In this document: one piece after another, positions 54,617 through 63,354 of the stretch
Position numbering within the stretch: the first letter of the stretch is position 1
Layout: the number at the start of each line of letters is the position of its first letter
Assembly (NCBI RefSeq): GCF_000016325.1
Contig: NC_009436.1
Coordinates: 2,480,001-2,544,000, forward strand
DNA length: 64,000 nucleotides
DNA from: Enterobacter sp. 638
GTDB taxonomy: Bacteria > Pseudomonadota > Gammaproteobacteria > Enterobacterales > Enterobacteriaceae
Direction: 5' to 3'
Notes under the pieces: model-generated
The model's database searches: none
The model's input: only the letters and a program-made list of their open reading frames with translations
What the model was told of the DNA's origin: nothing
Program-made: the position numbers and the translations under genes

Positions 54617-56905
54617 ATGAACAACAAACGACGCTCAGTACCCGGAATCCGACACTATGACGGTCCAGCCGGTGGATGGGGAGCCTTAAAAGCCACCGCC
54701 ATTGCTGTGCGCACGCAAATGGATACCTTCGAAGCACCCGCCACGTTGCTCAATACCAACCAGCCCGATGGATTTGACTGCCCCGGCTGCGCATGGCCGG
54801 ATAAAGAACACAAATCAACGTTCCAGTTCTGCGAAAACGGAGCCAAAGCCGTCACGTGGGAAGCCACCAACAAGCGCGTCACGCCAGCTTTCTTTGCCGA
54901 AAACACCGTCACGTCACTGCTGGCAAAAAGCGATTTTGAACTGGAAGGCTATGGCCGACTTACGTACCCGCTTGAGTATCATCATGCGAGCGACACATTT
55001 CGCCCGGTGGAATGGGAACACGCCTTCGCCCGGATCGGCGAAGTGTTGCGTGACCTTCCTGCCGACGCCGTCGAGTTTTATACCTCTGGCCGCGCATCCA
55101 ATGAAGCGGCGTATCTGTTTCAGCTTTTTGCGCGCGAGCTGGGCACCAATAATTTTCCTGATTGTTCCAATATGTGCCACGAAGCCACCAGCGTGGGTTT
55201 GCCTCGCTCAATCGGCATTGGAAAAGGCACGGTTTCGCTAGATGATTTTGACAACACCGAGCTTGTCATTTCGATAGGTCATAATCCGGGAACCAACCAT
55301 CCGCGCATGATGGGTACGCTGCATGAGCTGGCCCGGCGCGGGGTGCCGATTATCGTCCTCAACCCGATGCGTGAAAGAGCGCTGGAACGGTTTGCCGATC
55401 CGCAGAGTGTTATCGAGATGGCAACCTACGGCTCAACGGATATCGCCTCGACCTATTTTCAGGTTAAAGCCGGAGGCGACGCCGCCGCACTGAAAGGCGT
55501 CGCCAAACATCTCCTGGCGCTTGAGGCCCAACAGGGCGAGGTGCTGGACAGCGACTTTATTGCCCAACACACGCAAGGTTTTGACGCATTTTCCGCTGAC
55601 ATTACCGCGACCCCGTGGGAAGCCATTGAACGCGAATCGGGTCTTACCCGCGCCGATCTGGAAACCGTGGCAGTCGCTTATGCCAAATCGAATGCCACCA
55701 TCATTACCTATGGTATGGGGATCACCCAGCACAACAAAGGCACCTCTAACGTGCGTCTGATCGCCGACCTGCTGCTGATGCGCGGCAATATCGGTAAGCC
55801 AGGCGCCGGGATTTGCCCCCTGCGCGGGCATTCAAACGTGCAAGGCAACCGGACGGTAGGCATCACCGAAAAACCCTCTGCCGCCTTTTTGTCGCGCATT
55901 GAAGAGGTGTTTGGTTTCACTCCGCCGTCAAAACACGGACATGATGCGGTGCAAACCACGCAGGCCATGATCGCCGGGCAATCAAAAGCCTTGATCTGCC
56001 TGGGCGGCAATTTTGCCGTGGCGATGCCCGAGCACGAGCGCGTTTTCCCGGCGATGCGCAAACTGGATTTGAGCATCCACGTCGGCACCAAGCTGAATCG
56101 CACGCATCTGCTCACCGCCAAAGAGACGTTTATTTTCCCCTGCCTGGGGCGTACGGAGCTGGATATGCAGCTGACAGGCAAGCAGTCGATCACCGTTGAA
56201 GACTCCATGTCGATGGTTCACGCCTCCTCCGGAAAACTCAAACCCGCGTCACCTCACCTGCTCTCTGAACCGGCGATTGTGGCGGGAATGGCCAAAGCAA
56301 CGCTGCCTGACAGCAATGTCGCCTGGCAGGAGCTGGTGACGAATTACGATTTGATCCGTGATTTGATTGAAAAAACGTTGCCGGGCTTCGAGCACTACAA
56401 CGATCGCATCAGAACGCCGGGCGGCTTTCGCATGCCGTTACCGCCGACGGATCGTATCTGGCCCACCCCAACAGGCAAAGCGATGTTCTCTGTGTTTGAC
56501 GGCGTCGATGAGAATATCAATGGCATCGGGGAGAACGTTCTGCGGCTGGTCACGCTACGCAGTCACGATCAGTACAACACCACGATTTATGCCCTCGATG
56601 ACCGCTATCGTGGAGTGTTTGGCCGTCGAGATGTGCTGTTTATGAACGAAGGGGACATGGCGCAGTTGGGGCTGGAGCACGGCGACCGCGTGGACATTAC
56701 CACTGCGCTGCCGGACAGCGAACTGCGTTTGAACGATATCACCGTGGTGGCGTATCACATTGCCAGCGGCACGGTCGGAGCGTATTACCCGGAAGCGAAC
56801 GTGTTAGTCCCGCTGGATTATCTGGATAAAGAGAGCGGAACGCCGTCCTATAAATCCGTGCCTGTTACCGTCACCCTGCGTTCAAAAGAGATCCGCGCGC
56901 TCTAA
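54617..56905 (+). CDS. FdhF/YdeP-family molybdopterin oxidoreductase
   Basis: This 762-residue protein belongs to the FdhF/YdeP family of molybdopterin-guanine-dinucleotide enzymes; E. coli YdeP is linked to acid resistance and the substrate is unknown. It starts MNNKRRSVPGIRHYDGPAGG. Near residue 55 it has FDCPGCAWPDKEH and then a third cysteine in FCENGAKAV, a YdeP-type cysteine group rather than the four-cysteine cluster of true formate dehydrogenases. A cysteine at the molybdenum position lies in FPDCSNMCHEATSVGL. The C-terminal dinucleotide-binding domain is present (LVTLRSHDQYNTTIYALDDR). No Tat or Sec signal, so cytoplasmic. Length matches E. coli YdeP (759). Confidence 0.88.
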   Translation: MNNKRRSVPGIRHYDGPAGGWGALKATAIAVRTQMDTFEAPATLLNTNQPDGFDCPGCAWPDKEHKSTFQFCENGAKAVTWEATNKRVTPAFFAENTVTSLLAKSDFELEGYGRLTYPLEYHHASDTFRPVEWEHAFARIGEVLRDLPADAVEFYTSGRASNEAAYLFQLFARELGTNNFPDCSNMCHEATSVGLPRSIGIGKGTVSLDDFDNTELVISIGHNPGTNHPRMMGTLHELARRGVPIIVLNPMRERALERFADPQSVIEMATYGSTDIASTYFQVKAGGDAAALKGVAKHLLALEAQQGEVLDSDFIAQHTQGFDAFSADITATPWEAIERESGLTRADLETVAVAYAKSNATIITYGMGITQHNKGTSNVRLIADLLLMRGNIGKPGAGICPLRGHSNVQGNRTVGITEKPSAAFLSRIEEVFGFTPPSKHGHDAVQTTQAMIAGQSKALICLGGNFAVAMPEHERVFPAMRKLDLSIHVGTKLNRTHLLTAKETFIFPCLGRTELDMQLTGKQSITVEDSMSMVHASSGKLKPASPHLLSEPAIVAGMAKATLPDSNVAWQELVTNYDLIRDLIEKTLPGFEHYNDRIRTPGGFRMPLPPTDRIWPTPTGKAMFSVFDGVDENINGIGENVLRLVTLRSHDQYNTTIYALDDRYRGVFGRRDVLFMNEGDMAQLGLEHGDRVDITTALPDSELRLNDITVVAYHIASGTVGAYYPEANVLVPLDYLDKESGTPSYKSVPVTVTLRSKEIRAL

Positions 56906-56908
56906 TTG

Positions 56909-57742
56909 TTACGCCGACGCCGCGGCAAACACGCCCGGCGTCGTGCCAAAATGTGCGCGAAAGTGTTTAATCAAATGGCTTTGATCGAAAAAGCCTACGT
57001 CGATGGCAACCTGCGCGGCGCTCACGCCTTTGGCGAGCAACGCTTTGGCGCGCACCAACCGAAGCTGCGTCAGGTATTGATGGACAGAAAGCCCGGTCAT
57101 GTTCTGAAACGTGCGCATAAAGTAGAACTCGCTTAACCCCGCCACCTCAGCAATCTCTTTCACCGAAACGGGATGCATGAACGCGCATTGCAGAAAATCG
57201 ACCGCACGACGGATATCCGCGCGTACAACGTCCTGCCGTCCACTGCGCGCAGATCGTTCCCCGTAGCGCCCCACCAGCAGGTTCAACACCTGATACATCA
57301 CGCACTCTTTTTCCAACGGATCGCGACTTTCGCTCAGCACGGCCGCGGCCTGCAGCATACTGCGCGCCATTTTGGGATCGTGACGCATGCCTTCGGAACC
57401 AAAATTCACCTCGCCCTTACCGCGAAGCACCGTTTCAGCCACACCGTCCAGCAGAGCTTGCGAGGGATAAAAGGCACAATAGTCCCAGCCTTCGTCGCGC
57501 TGTACCGCTTCGCCAGTATGCACTTCGCCCGGGGCGATAATCATTACCGTGCCCGGCGCGGCAATTCCCCGCTCACGGCAGATGCGCGTGCGTTGTGCCC
57601 CGCGCGCAAAGGCAGCAATAACAAATTCATCATGGAAATGGGCCGGATAACTGTGCTCGTAGCAGGACGCGCGCAGGATCTCCATCCCGCCGTGCAGCCC
57701 TTTATCACGCCAGAGCTTGATTTCATCCCGCGATTCTCTCAT
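56909..57742 (-). CDS. AraC-family regulator next to azlCD
   Basis: A 277-residue protein with an N-terminal cupin sensor domain (SYPAHFHDEFVIAAFARGAQ, then APGEVHTGEAV) and a C-terminal AraC/XylS double helix-turn-helix (VKEIAEVAGLSEFYFMRTFQ and VAIDVGFFDQSHLIKHFRAH). It is divergent from azlC, so it probably controls that exporter; the inducer is unknown. The start is uncertain: ATG at 57742 has AAAGG ten bases upstream, while an in-frame GTG at 57760 would add six residues. Confidence 0.88.
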   Translation of the reverse strand: MRESRDEIKLWRDKGLHGGMEILRASCYEHSYPAHFHDEFVIAAFARGAQRTRICRERGIAAPGTVMIIAPGEVHTGEAVQRDEGWDYCAFYPSQALLDGVAETVLRGKGEVNFGSEGMRHDPKMARSMLQAAAVLSESRDPLEKECVMYQVLNLLVGRYGERSARSGRQDVVRADIRRAVDFLQCAFMHPVSVKEIAEVAGLSEFYFMRTFQNMTGLSVHQYLTQLRLVRAKALLAKGVSAAQVAIDVGFFDQSHLIKHFRAHFGTTPGVFAAASA

Positions 57743-57861
57743 TCCGTTTATGCCTTTCACCCCTGAAGCGGATTATTTCTGCCATTGAGCAGGATTTTAC
57801 TATAGCGATTTTTGCCAATTATTAAGATTATCATTCAGTGACGTATAAACGAGACAAATAG

Positions 57862-58602
57862 ATGTTGATGAATACAAAGACTTCTCAGCGGAACGACGCC
57901 CGAGCGGAATTTCGCGCAGGCGTCACCGCCTGCTTGCCCACCATCCCCGGTTACTGGAGCATCGGTTTTGCCGCCGGTGCAATTGGAACCCTGTCGGGGT
58001 TTACGACCGTCCAGACAGCCCTGCTGGCAAGTGCTCTGTACGCCGGTTCGGCGCAGTTTCTGTTTTACTCTCTGTGGGCGACGGGCGCAGAAATCGCGTC
58101 AGTCGTCTTAAGCGTATTCCTGGTGAATCTTCGGTATCTGCTGATGAGTTCCGCAATGAGCTTGTTCTTTCGTGATTACACCACACCGCAAAAAATCATC
58201 AGCGGACTGCTGCTCACCGACGAAACCTTTGGCGTCGCCGTGCAGCAAGGTAGTCAGCAGAATAAGGTCCCCTTCGCGTGGATGCTGGGGCTTAATCTGG
58301 CCGCCTGGATAAACTGGATCCTCGCCTGCGTTGTCGGCGCAGGGCTGGCATCGGCCCTGCCACCGTCGTTAATGGAAGGGTTGAGCTTCAGCCTGGTGTC
58401 GATGTTTATCGGCCTGGTCTTGATGATCTGGTTTGCCAGCCGTCGAAAAACGCTCGAATCCTTCAGCATCGCCGCCGCAGTAACGATCACGCTGCTGACG
58501 GCGAGCCATAGCGATATGAGCGTGGTGGTGATTGTGGCTGCGTCCGTTTCCGCCACGCTGGCGACACTTGGATTGCGCCTCTTCAGTAAGGGGGAGAAAT
58601 AA
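57862..58602 (+). CDS. azlC: AzlC-type branched-chain amino-acid exporter, large subunit
   Basis: AzlC with AzlD forms an inner-membrane exporter of branched-chain amino acids and related compounds (YgaZH-like). The 246-residue protein has about 6-7 helices and the family motif region FRAGVTACLPTIPGYWSIGF with SALYAGSAQFLFYSL. It is followed one base later by azlD, so they are co-translated. The regulator at 56909 is divergent. Either of the first two ATG codons could be the start. Confidence 0.9.
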   Translation: MLMNTKTSQRNDARAEFRAGVTACLPTIPGYWSIGFAAGAIGTLSGFTTVQTALLASALYAGSAQFLFYSLWATGAEIASVVLSVFLVNLRYLLMSSAMSLFFRDYTTPQKIISGLLLTDETFGVAVQQGSQQNKVPFAWMLGLNLAAWINWILACVVGAGLASALPPSLMEGLSFSLVSMFIGLVLMIWFASRRKTLESFSIAAAVTITLLTASHSDMSVVVIVAASVSATLATLGLRLFSKGEK

Positions 58603-58603
58603 G

Positions 58604-58927
58604 ATGGAACGGAATATTTTACTGGCGATTATGGCCTGCGCGGTCGTCACGGCGTTGATGCGCACGGTGCCGATTCTACTGCTGTCCCGATTCCGTCTGG
58701 CACCCATTTTACAGCAGTGGTTGAGTTTCATTCCCTCAGCGATTATGGCCGCGATTGTCACCGCCGAACTGGTGGGCAAACCGGCGCTCACGCCCTCGGG
58801 GATCAGCCTGTCACTGCTCGCCGCGCTGGCCGCCACACTGGCAGGCATCTTGACGCGCAGCCTGTTTGCGACCGTCATTGCCGGAATGGTGGCGTTTTCA
58901 GGATTGAGCTATTTCCTGATGGGCTAG
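58604..58927 (+). CDS. azlD: AzlD-type small exporter subunit
   Basis: A 107-residue, four-helix membrane protein beginning MERNILLAIMACAVVTALMR, with the family arginine in the first helix end (RTVPILLLSRFRLAP). It pairs with AzlC. GGGGAG lies nine bases before the ATG at 58604. An in-frame start 24 codons earlier inside azlC is rejected. Its stop is one base from the stop of the convergent gene at 58929. Confidence 0.9.
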   Translation: MERNILLAIMACAVVTALMRTVPILLLSRFRLAPILQQWLSFIPSAIMAAIVTAELVGKPALTPSGISLSLLAALAATLAGILTRSLFATVIAGMVAFSGLSYFLMG

Positions 58928-58928
58928 T

Positions 58929-59729
58929 TTACAGCTGAGTCACGCCTTTTCGCGCCGCCGCATCGCGCCAGTCCAGCAGCAATGAATAGGGCTGGCGCGT
59001 CACCTCGCTAAATCCCCCGATAAACATGTCATCGCAAATCTGCCGGTATTTTGCCTCGCTCACCAGTTCATTCAGCGCGGCACGGATGCGGGAAAGCGTC
59101 TCGTGCGAGGTGTTCTTCGCAGCGATCAGCGGCAATCCCGGCGCTAACGGGCTTTCGCCAATCACCGTCAATCCGTCAATCAAGTCGGGTTCGTGGAGCA
59201 GCAAAAGCGCCCAGGTAATGCAGTCGATAGCCGCGATATCCGCCGCACCGCGCTTAATTTCTATCAATGATTGTCGATGGCTGCCGCTGATGACGACACA
59301 TTTGAAAAACGGCGCAGGGTAGTCGAGCGACGCGACCATTTTTAGCAGCACGTTGTAGCCAGATTGCGAATCTCTCGCGTTACACGCCACGCGTTTCCCC
59401 TGGAAATCCGCCAGCGTCTTGTGTTTGTCCGTCGCGCGCGCCACTAAAAAACTGCGGTAATGAATCCCATCGCAGCCGGGTGCGGTGTAATGAAAGCACC
59501 CTACCGTTTGCACGTCCGGTAGCTGCGTCATCAGCGGGAAACCGCAGGTTTGGCTGAGCAGCAGATCCGGGTGACGCCAGTGCGACAGCAAATCGTCCCC
59601 CGGCCCGCTGGTATTGAGATGACTTACGGGCACACCGTGTTCAGCGAGCAACGTCCGCACGGCAAACGTTAGCGCCTCGTTATCGGCACGGTTTACGGCA
59701 TACATCGGGAACGCGAGGAGATTAATCAT
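58929..59729 (-). CDS. PhnD-like binding protein without signal peptide
   Basis: This 266-residue protein resembles the phosphate/phosphite/phosphonate periplasmic-binding family (PhnD type II fold): MINLLAFPMYAVNRADNEAL, then LLLSQTCGFPLM, GKRVACNARDSQSGYNVLLK and AAIDCITWALL. It starts directly with the first strand and has no signal peptide, so it would be cytoplasmic unless exported otherwise; true PhnD proteins are secreted. No permease or ATPase is next to it. It overlaps the desaturase gene by 8 bases, so the two are one unit. Role unknown. Confidence 0.8.
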   Translation of the reverse strand: MINLLAFPMYAVNRADNEALTFAVRTLLAEHGVPVSHLNTSGPGDDLLSHWRHPDLLLSQTCGFPLMTQLPDVQTVGCFHYTAPGCDGIHYRSFLVARATDKHKTLADFQGKRVACNARDSQSGYNVLLKMVASLDYPAPFFKCVVISGSHRQSLIEIKRGAADIAAIDCITWALLLLHEPDLIDGLTVIGESPLAPGLPLIAAKNTSHETLSRIRAALNELVSEAKYRQICDDMFIGGFSEVTRQPYSLLLDWRDAAARKGVTQL

Positions 59730-60708
59730 GGGTATCGCTTGTCTTCCCCCCTGGATGGACCGTCACATCCACTGTTTTTGCCCAAAACTGACGTAACCAT
59801 TCGCCATAGCCACCTACCACGAATGTGTGGTTACGCCGCTGATAGTCCGCTTTATCACGCAAATAAATGTCTCGCAGGCCGTACCAGGGCACGCCCGGGA
59901 GATCGTGATGCACAGAATGATAGTTGAGATTCAGAAATAACACGCGCCACGGCAGCGACGCCTCGTTGATCACCGACCGCGCCAGCGGATCGTCTGCGGC
60001 ACGATGCTCGTAGAAAGAGCGAATTTTGGTCAGCGCCAGCGCGGGATAACTCACCGCCAGCACAAAGTACAGCGCAGAAAACCCGCGCCCTTCCATCCAG
60101 ACAAACAGCCCCGCCAGCAGCGCGGCGTGCACCAGCCACATCATCATGGCTTTGTAGTGTAAATCCCGAAATGCCCGTCCTGCACTCGCCAGCGTTTGGC
60201 CGATGTCCAGCAGCGGCGCTAACAGCAATCGTCCCGGGAAGGTATTGCGCAGATGAATGATTTTGCGCTGCCAGGGTGAAAACTGCGCCCAGGTTGCGTC
60301 GGTGAAATAGTATGATTCGGGATCGTCCGTCGGCACCGTCAGACGATCGTGGTGATGATGTGCCAGGTGCGAATCACGATACAGCCCGTACGGATACCAG
60401 ACCGCCAGCGGCAGCGTGCCCAGCAGCTGATTAAACCACGCCACGCGGGTGGGATGGCCGTGGATCAGTTCATGCTGCAGCGACAGATACCAGGCGGTGA
60501 ACCCAATAAGCAACAGCGTGGAAGGAATGAGCCCGAGGGATTGCCAAAAAATCAGCGTCGAAAACCAACCGCCGTAGATTCCCGCAATCAGCATCCACGT
60601 CGGGAATTCACTGCGCCACAGCCAGCCTTGCGAAAGACGTCGTATCGCCTCGCGCTGCTCTTCATGTAAATAGTAAGACGACCCTTTACCCATCTGTTCC
60701 AGCGCCAT
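59722..60708 (-). CDS. Membrane fatty acid desaturase
   Basis: This 328-residue enzyme has the three histidine boxes of membrane diiron desaturases: HELIHGH, HLAHHHHD and a C-terminal NYHSVHHDLPG. About four membrane helices lie between the boxes. The acceptor lipid and double-bond position cannot be told from sequence; enterics normally make unsaturated fatty acids anaerobically through FabA/FabB, so this is an accessory, oxygen-dependent activity (or a carotenoid-, hydroxylase- or sphingolipid-type relative). It is the first gene of a unit with the PhnD-like gene. Confidence 0.85.
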   Translation of the reverse strand: MALEQMGKGSSYYLHEEQREAIRRLSQGWLWRSEFPTWMLIAGIYGGWFSTLIFWQSLGLIPSTLLLIGFTAWYLSLQHELIHGHPTRVAWFNQLLGTLPLAVWYPYGLYRDSHLAHHHHDRLTVPTDDPESYYFTDATWAQFSPWQRKIIHLRNTFPGRLLLAPLLDIGQTLASAGRAFRDLHYKAMMMWLVHAALLAGLFVWMEGRGFSALYFVLAVSYPALALTKIRSFYEHRAADDPLARSVINEASLPWRVLFLNLNYHSVHHDLPGVPWYGLRDIYLRDKADYQRRNHTFVVGGYGEWLRQFWAKTVDVTVHPGGKTSDTHD

Positions 60709-60959
60709 TTCCGCAGTCTGTATTTATCTACGACGATCTGAGAAAAGGCCGGAAATCACAAAGAATTTAAATGGCTAACCTTTGCCAAAATATCGCGTAG
60801 AAAGCGGTGAGAGGGAGCGTTAACGCCAGGATTGCCAGGGTCGCCGTATTCCTGGAACTGGGCATACTGCGTATCGCCAACATGACGAAGCAAAACGTGC
60901 TCATGCCCGAAAAGTGCCGCGCGCCGTGTGAAATACACGCCCCTTTTCGGGGCGTTTTC
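60709..60959. other. Gap between desaturase and MFS genes with a hairpin
   Basis: No gene is supported here. A hairpin ACGCCCC-TTTT-GGGGCGT at about 60938-60956 ends in TTTTCTTATT on the plus strand, next to the MFS stop codon. It reads as a plus-strand terminator; on the minus strand the T-run is weak. Small frames on both strands lack start signals or family resemblance. Confidence 0.45.
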
Positions 60960-62156
60960 TTATTCCGCCGTCACCGGTTTGACCCGCACGCACGCCAGCA
61001 CAATCACCATGGCGGAGACCAGCAGCAGGCCGCTGCCAGCAAATACGCCGCTGGCACCGTTAAGATCAAATATCGCCCCGCCACCTGCTGCGCCAGCACC
61101 AATCGCGAACTGAATGGAGGCGACCAGCAAACCGCCCGCGCTTTCGGCTTCGTCCGGAACAGTCGTGGCAAGCCAGGTTGACCAGCCTACAGGCACCAGC
61201 CCAAACGCAAATCCCCACAGCGCCACCAGCAGCCCGTCCAGCATCGCCAGATGACCAAACGCCACCATCATCAACGCCAGAATGCCCATCACGAAAGGAA
61301 CCAGCGCCAGCGTCAGGCGCAAATTACGCGCCAGCAACATCCCGGCAATCGACGTGCCGACAAAATTCGCCAGCCCGAAGCCCAGCAGGATCAACGAAAT
61401 AGTCTCTACGCTCGCCTGTCCAACGGTTTCGAGGAACGGACGCAGATAGGTGAAGAAGGCAAAATGTCCGCTGAAAATCAGTACCGTCGCCAGTAAACCG
61501 CCAATCATCCCCGGACGGCGCAGCACGCGCAGGAGCGTCGCCATGCTGCCGCTGCTCTCCGGCTTCATCGACGGCAGTACCCAGAGCTGCCACAGCAGCG
61601 CCACAATGCTCGGCACAATGCAGAGGATAAAGACGTTGCGCCAGCCAATCAGGCTACCGAGATAGCTGCCGAGCGGCGCGGAAACCACGGTGGCGACCGA
61701 CACGCTGGAGAAGATCACCGCCAGCGCTTTTGGCACTTTATCCGCGGGCACCAGCCGCATCGCGGTCGCCGTCGACATCGCCCAGAAGCCGCCAATGGCA
61801 ATCCCCAGCAGTAAACGGCCAAACAGCAACACGTTCAGCGTGGGCGCAAATGCCACCAGCAAACTGGAGATAATTTGCAGCACCGAGAAAAACATCAGCA
61901 CCCAGCGGCGATCGATATTTTTCGTCGCGGGCGTGATCAGCAAGCCGGTGACCAGCGCAACCAGCGCCGTTGCGGTGACTGCCTGCCCGGCCATGCCTTC
62001 TGTCACCCCCAGACTTGCCGCCATCGGTGTTAATAAACTGGCGGGTAAAAACTCGGCCGTAATCAGGCCAAATACTCCCAGTCCCAGTGAATAGACGGCT
62101 CGCCAGGCGGGTTTTGCGGGCACGATTGCCTCACTCGCCGCGATACATGAACTCAT
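60960..62156 (-). CDS. MFS drug/nucleoside efflux transporter (DHA1, NepI-like)
   Basis: A 398-residue major-facilitator exporter with 12 hydrophobic helices. It has the DHA1-type stretch AEFLPASLLTPMAASLGVTE, the conserved ITPATKNIDRRWVL loop, and MGFW-like GIAIGGFWAMSTATAMRLVP, resembling the E. coli purine ribonucleoside exporter NepI (YicM) and AraJ-like proteins. Substrate unknown. The ATG at 62156 has GGGAGAG upstream. It is divergent from the AraC regulator at 62272, with a palindrome between them. Confidence 0.88.
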   Translation of the reverse strand: MSSCIAASEAIVPAKPAWRAVYSLGLGVFGLITAEFLPASLLTPMAASLGVTEGMAGQAVTATALVALVTGLLITPATKNIDRRWVLMFFSVLQIISSLLVAFAPTLNVLLFGRLLLGIAIGGFWAMSTATAMRLVPADKVPKALAVIFSSVSVATVVSAPLGSYLGSLIGWRNVFILCIVPSIVALLWQLWVLPSMKPESSGSMATLLRVLRRPGMIGGLLATVLIFSGHFAFFTYLRPFLETVGQASVETISLILLGFGLANFVGTSIAGMLLARNLRLTLALVPFVMGILALMMVAFGHLAMLDGLLVALWGFAFGLVPVGWSTWLATTVPDEAESAGGLLVASIQFAIGAGAAGGGAIFDLNGASGVFAGSGLLLVSAMVIVLACVRVKPVTAE

Positions 62157-62180
62157 CTGTTGCTCTCCCGTTAGAATAAT

Positions 62181-62194
62181 GTGACAACTGTCAC
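62181..62194. promoter_or_regulatory. Palindromic operator candidate GTGACA-AC-TGTCAC
   Basis: A perfect 6+2+6 inverted repeat lies 25 bases upstream of the MFS start and 78 bases before the divergent AraC gene. It could be the binding site of that regulator or another factor, but AraC proteins usually bind direct repeats. Confidence 0.4.
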
Positions 62195-62271
62195 GAATCA
62201 TAGGGCGTTCCCCACGGACGATCTATGACATATAATCTCCACTTATTGATTATTCGTCCGGAGTTGTCTCC

Positions 62272-63228
62272 ATGACCGTTCAGCCACCCGATATGATCAG
62301 CGAGCTTTTGCGCGGAATGCGGCTTTCTGGTGTGAAATACCGTCGAATCGAAACCACCGCGCCCTTTGGCGTGTCGTTTGCCTATGTCGCCGGCAAAGCG
62401 CAGTTTCATTTCGTGAGTCAGGGGACTGCGCTGCTGCGCATGGAGAGCGGCGCGCGCTTTACCCTCAACACTGGCGATGCGCTGTTTATCCCCAATGGCA
62501 ATGCGCACGCCCTGCTTTCTGAAGAAAACGCCGCCGTAATCCCGGTTTCCGCCTATCCCAGCGAATCGATTTGCAACTCAGTCTGCGCCATTACCTGCGA
62601 GCCGTGCCCTCAGAGCGACAAGACGGTGATATTCAGCGGATGTATGGACTTTGAGCTGGGCGGGATGCAGCCGCTGATCAAAGCGATGCCGGAAGTGATG
62701 ATGGTGAGTCGCCTGATGTCGACATGGCCCGAGATCCATCCGCTGCTGGCGGCAATGGAGCGGGAGTCCATGACGCGCCAGGTGGGGTTCGCCGGAATTC
62801 TGGCGCGCCTCGCGGATGTAGTCGCCGCCCTCATCGTGCGTGGCTGGGTGGAAGCGGGTTGCGGCAAGGCCACCGGCTGGGTACAGGTTTTGCGCGATCC
62901 GCGCCTCAGCCGCGCGATTTATGCCATGCACCAGCAGCCGGGCGTCAACTGGAGCGTGGCGGAGCTGGCAAAAGAGGCCGGGACATCGCGATCCGTTTTT
63001 GCTGAGCGCTTTTTATCGGCCACCGGGACGACACCGGCAAAATACCTAAGCGAGCTGCGGATGCGGCTGGCGATTCAGTACATTCGTCATGAAAATCAGC
63101 CGATTGAAACGGTCGCGCTGCGCCTGGGTTATGGCTCACTCGCGGCGTTTAGTCGCGCCTTTAAGCGCATTGTGGGCCAGGCGCCGGGTGCCTTACGTGA
63201 AACCATCCCGCTTGCAGAGGAGATCTAA
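62272..63228 (+). CDS. AraC-family regulator with five clustered cysteines
   Basis: A 318-residue regulator with a cupin_6 N-terminal sensor domain (about residues 10-205; RFTLNTGDALFIPNGNAHAL) and a C-terminal AraC double helix-turn-helix (about 215-310; WSVAELAKEAGTSRSVFAER and VALRLGYGSLAAFSRAFKRI). Residues 101-124 carry five cysteines (C101, C105, C109, C112, C124), unusual for the family; RclR, a relative, senses reactive chlorine through cysteines. It is divergent from the MFS exporter, which it probably controls. Confidence 0.88.
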   Translation: MTVQPPDMISELLRGMRLSGVKYRRIETTAPFGVSFAYVAGKAQFHFVSQGTALLRMESGARFTLNTGDALFIPNGNAHALLSEENAAVIPVSAYPSESICNSVCAITCEPCPQSDKTVIFSGCMDFELGGMQPLIKAMPEVMMVSRLMSTWPEIHPLLAAMERESMTRQVGFAGILARLADVVAALIVRGWVEAGCGKATGWVQVLRDPRLSRAIYAMHQQPGVNWSVAELAKEAGTSRSVFAERFLSATGTTPAKYLSELRMRLAIQYIRHENQPIETVALRLGYGSLAAFSRAFKRIVGQAPGALRETIPLAEEI

Positions 63229-63354
63229 ACAGTAAATCGTCTGGTTCTGCCTAAAGTGGGATGTTCAACACGCGAAGCCTGCGATATTCGTCTAAGGTTT
63301 TCAGGTGATTGACGACAGCGTTCACGCTGCTCGCAAATAAAAGGAGAAGAATCG

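Noticed and set aside
60756..60938. 60-codon minus-strand frame between the desaturase and MFS genes
   Set aside because: No clear start signal and no recognised homologue; it overlaps the hairpin. Left as part of the gap.
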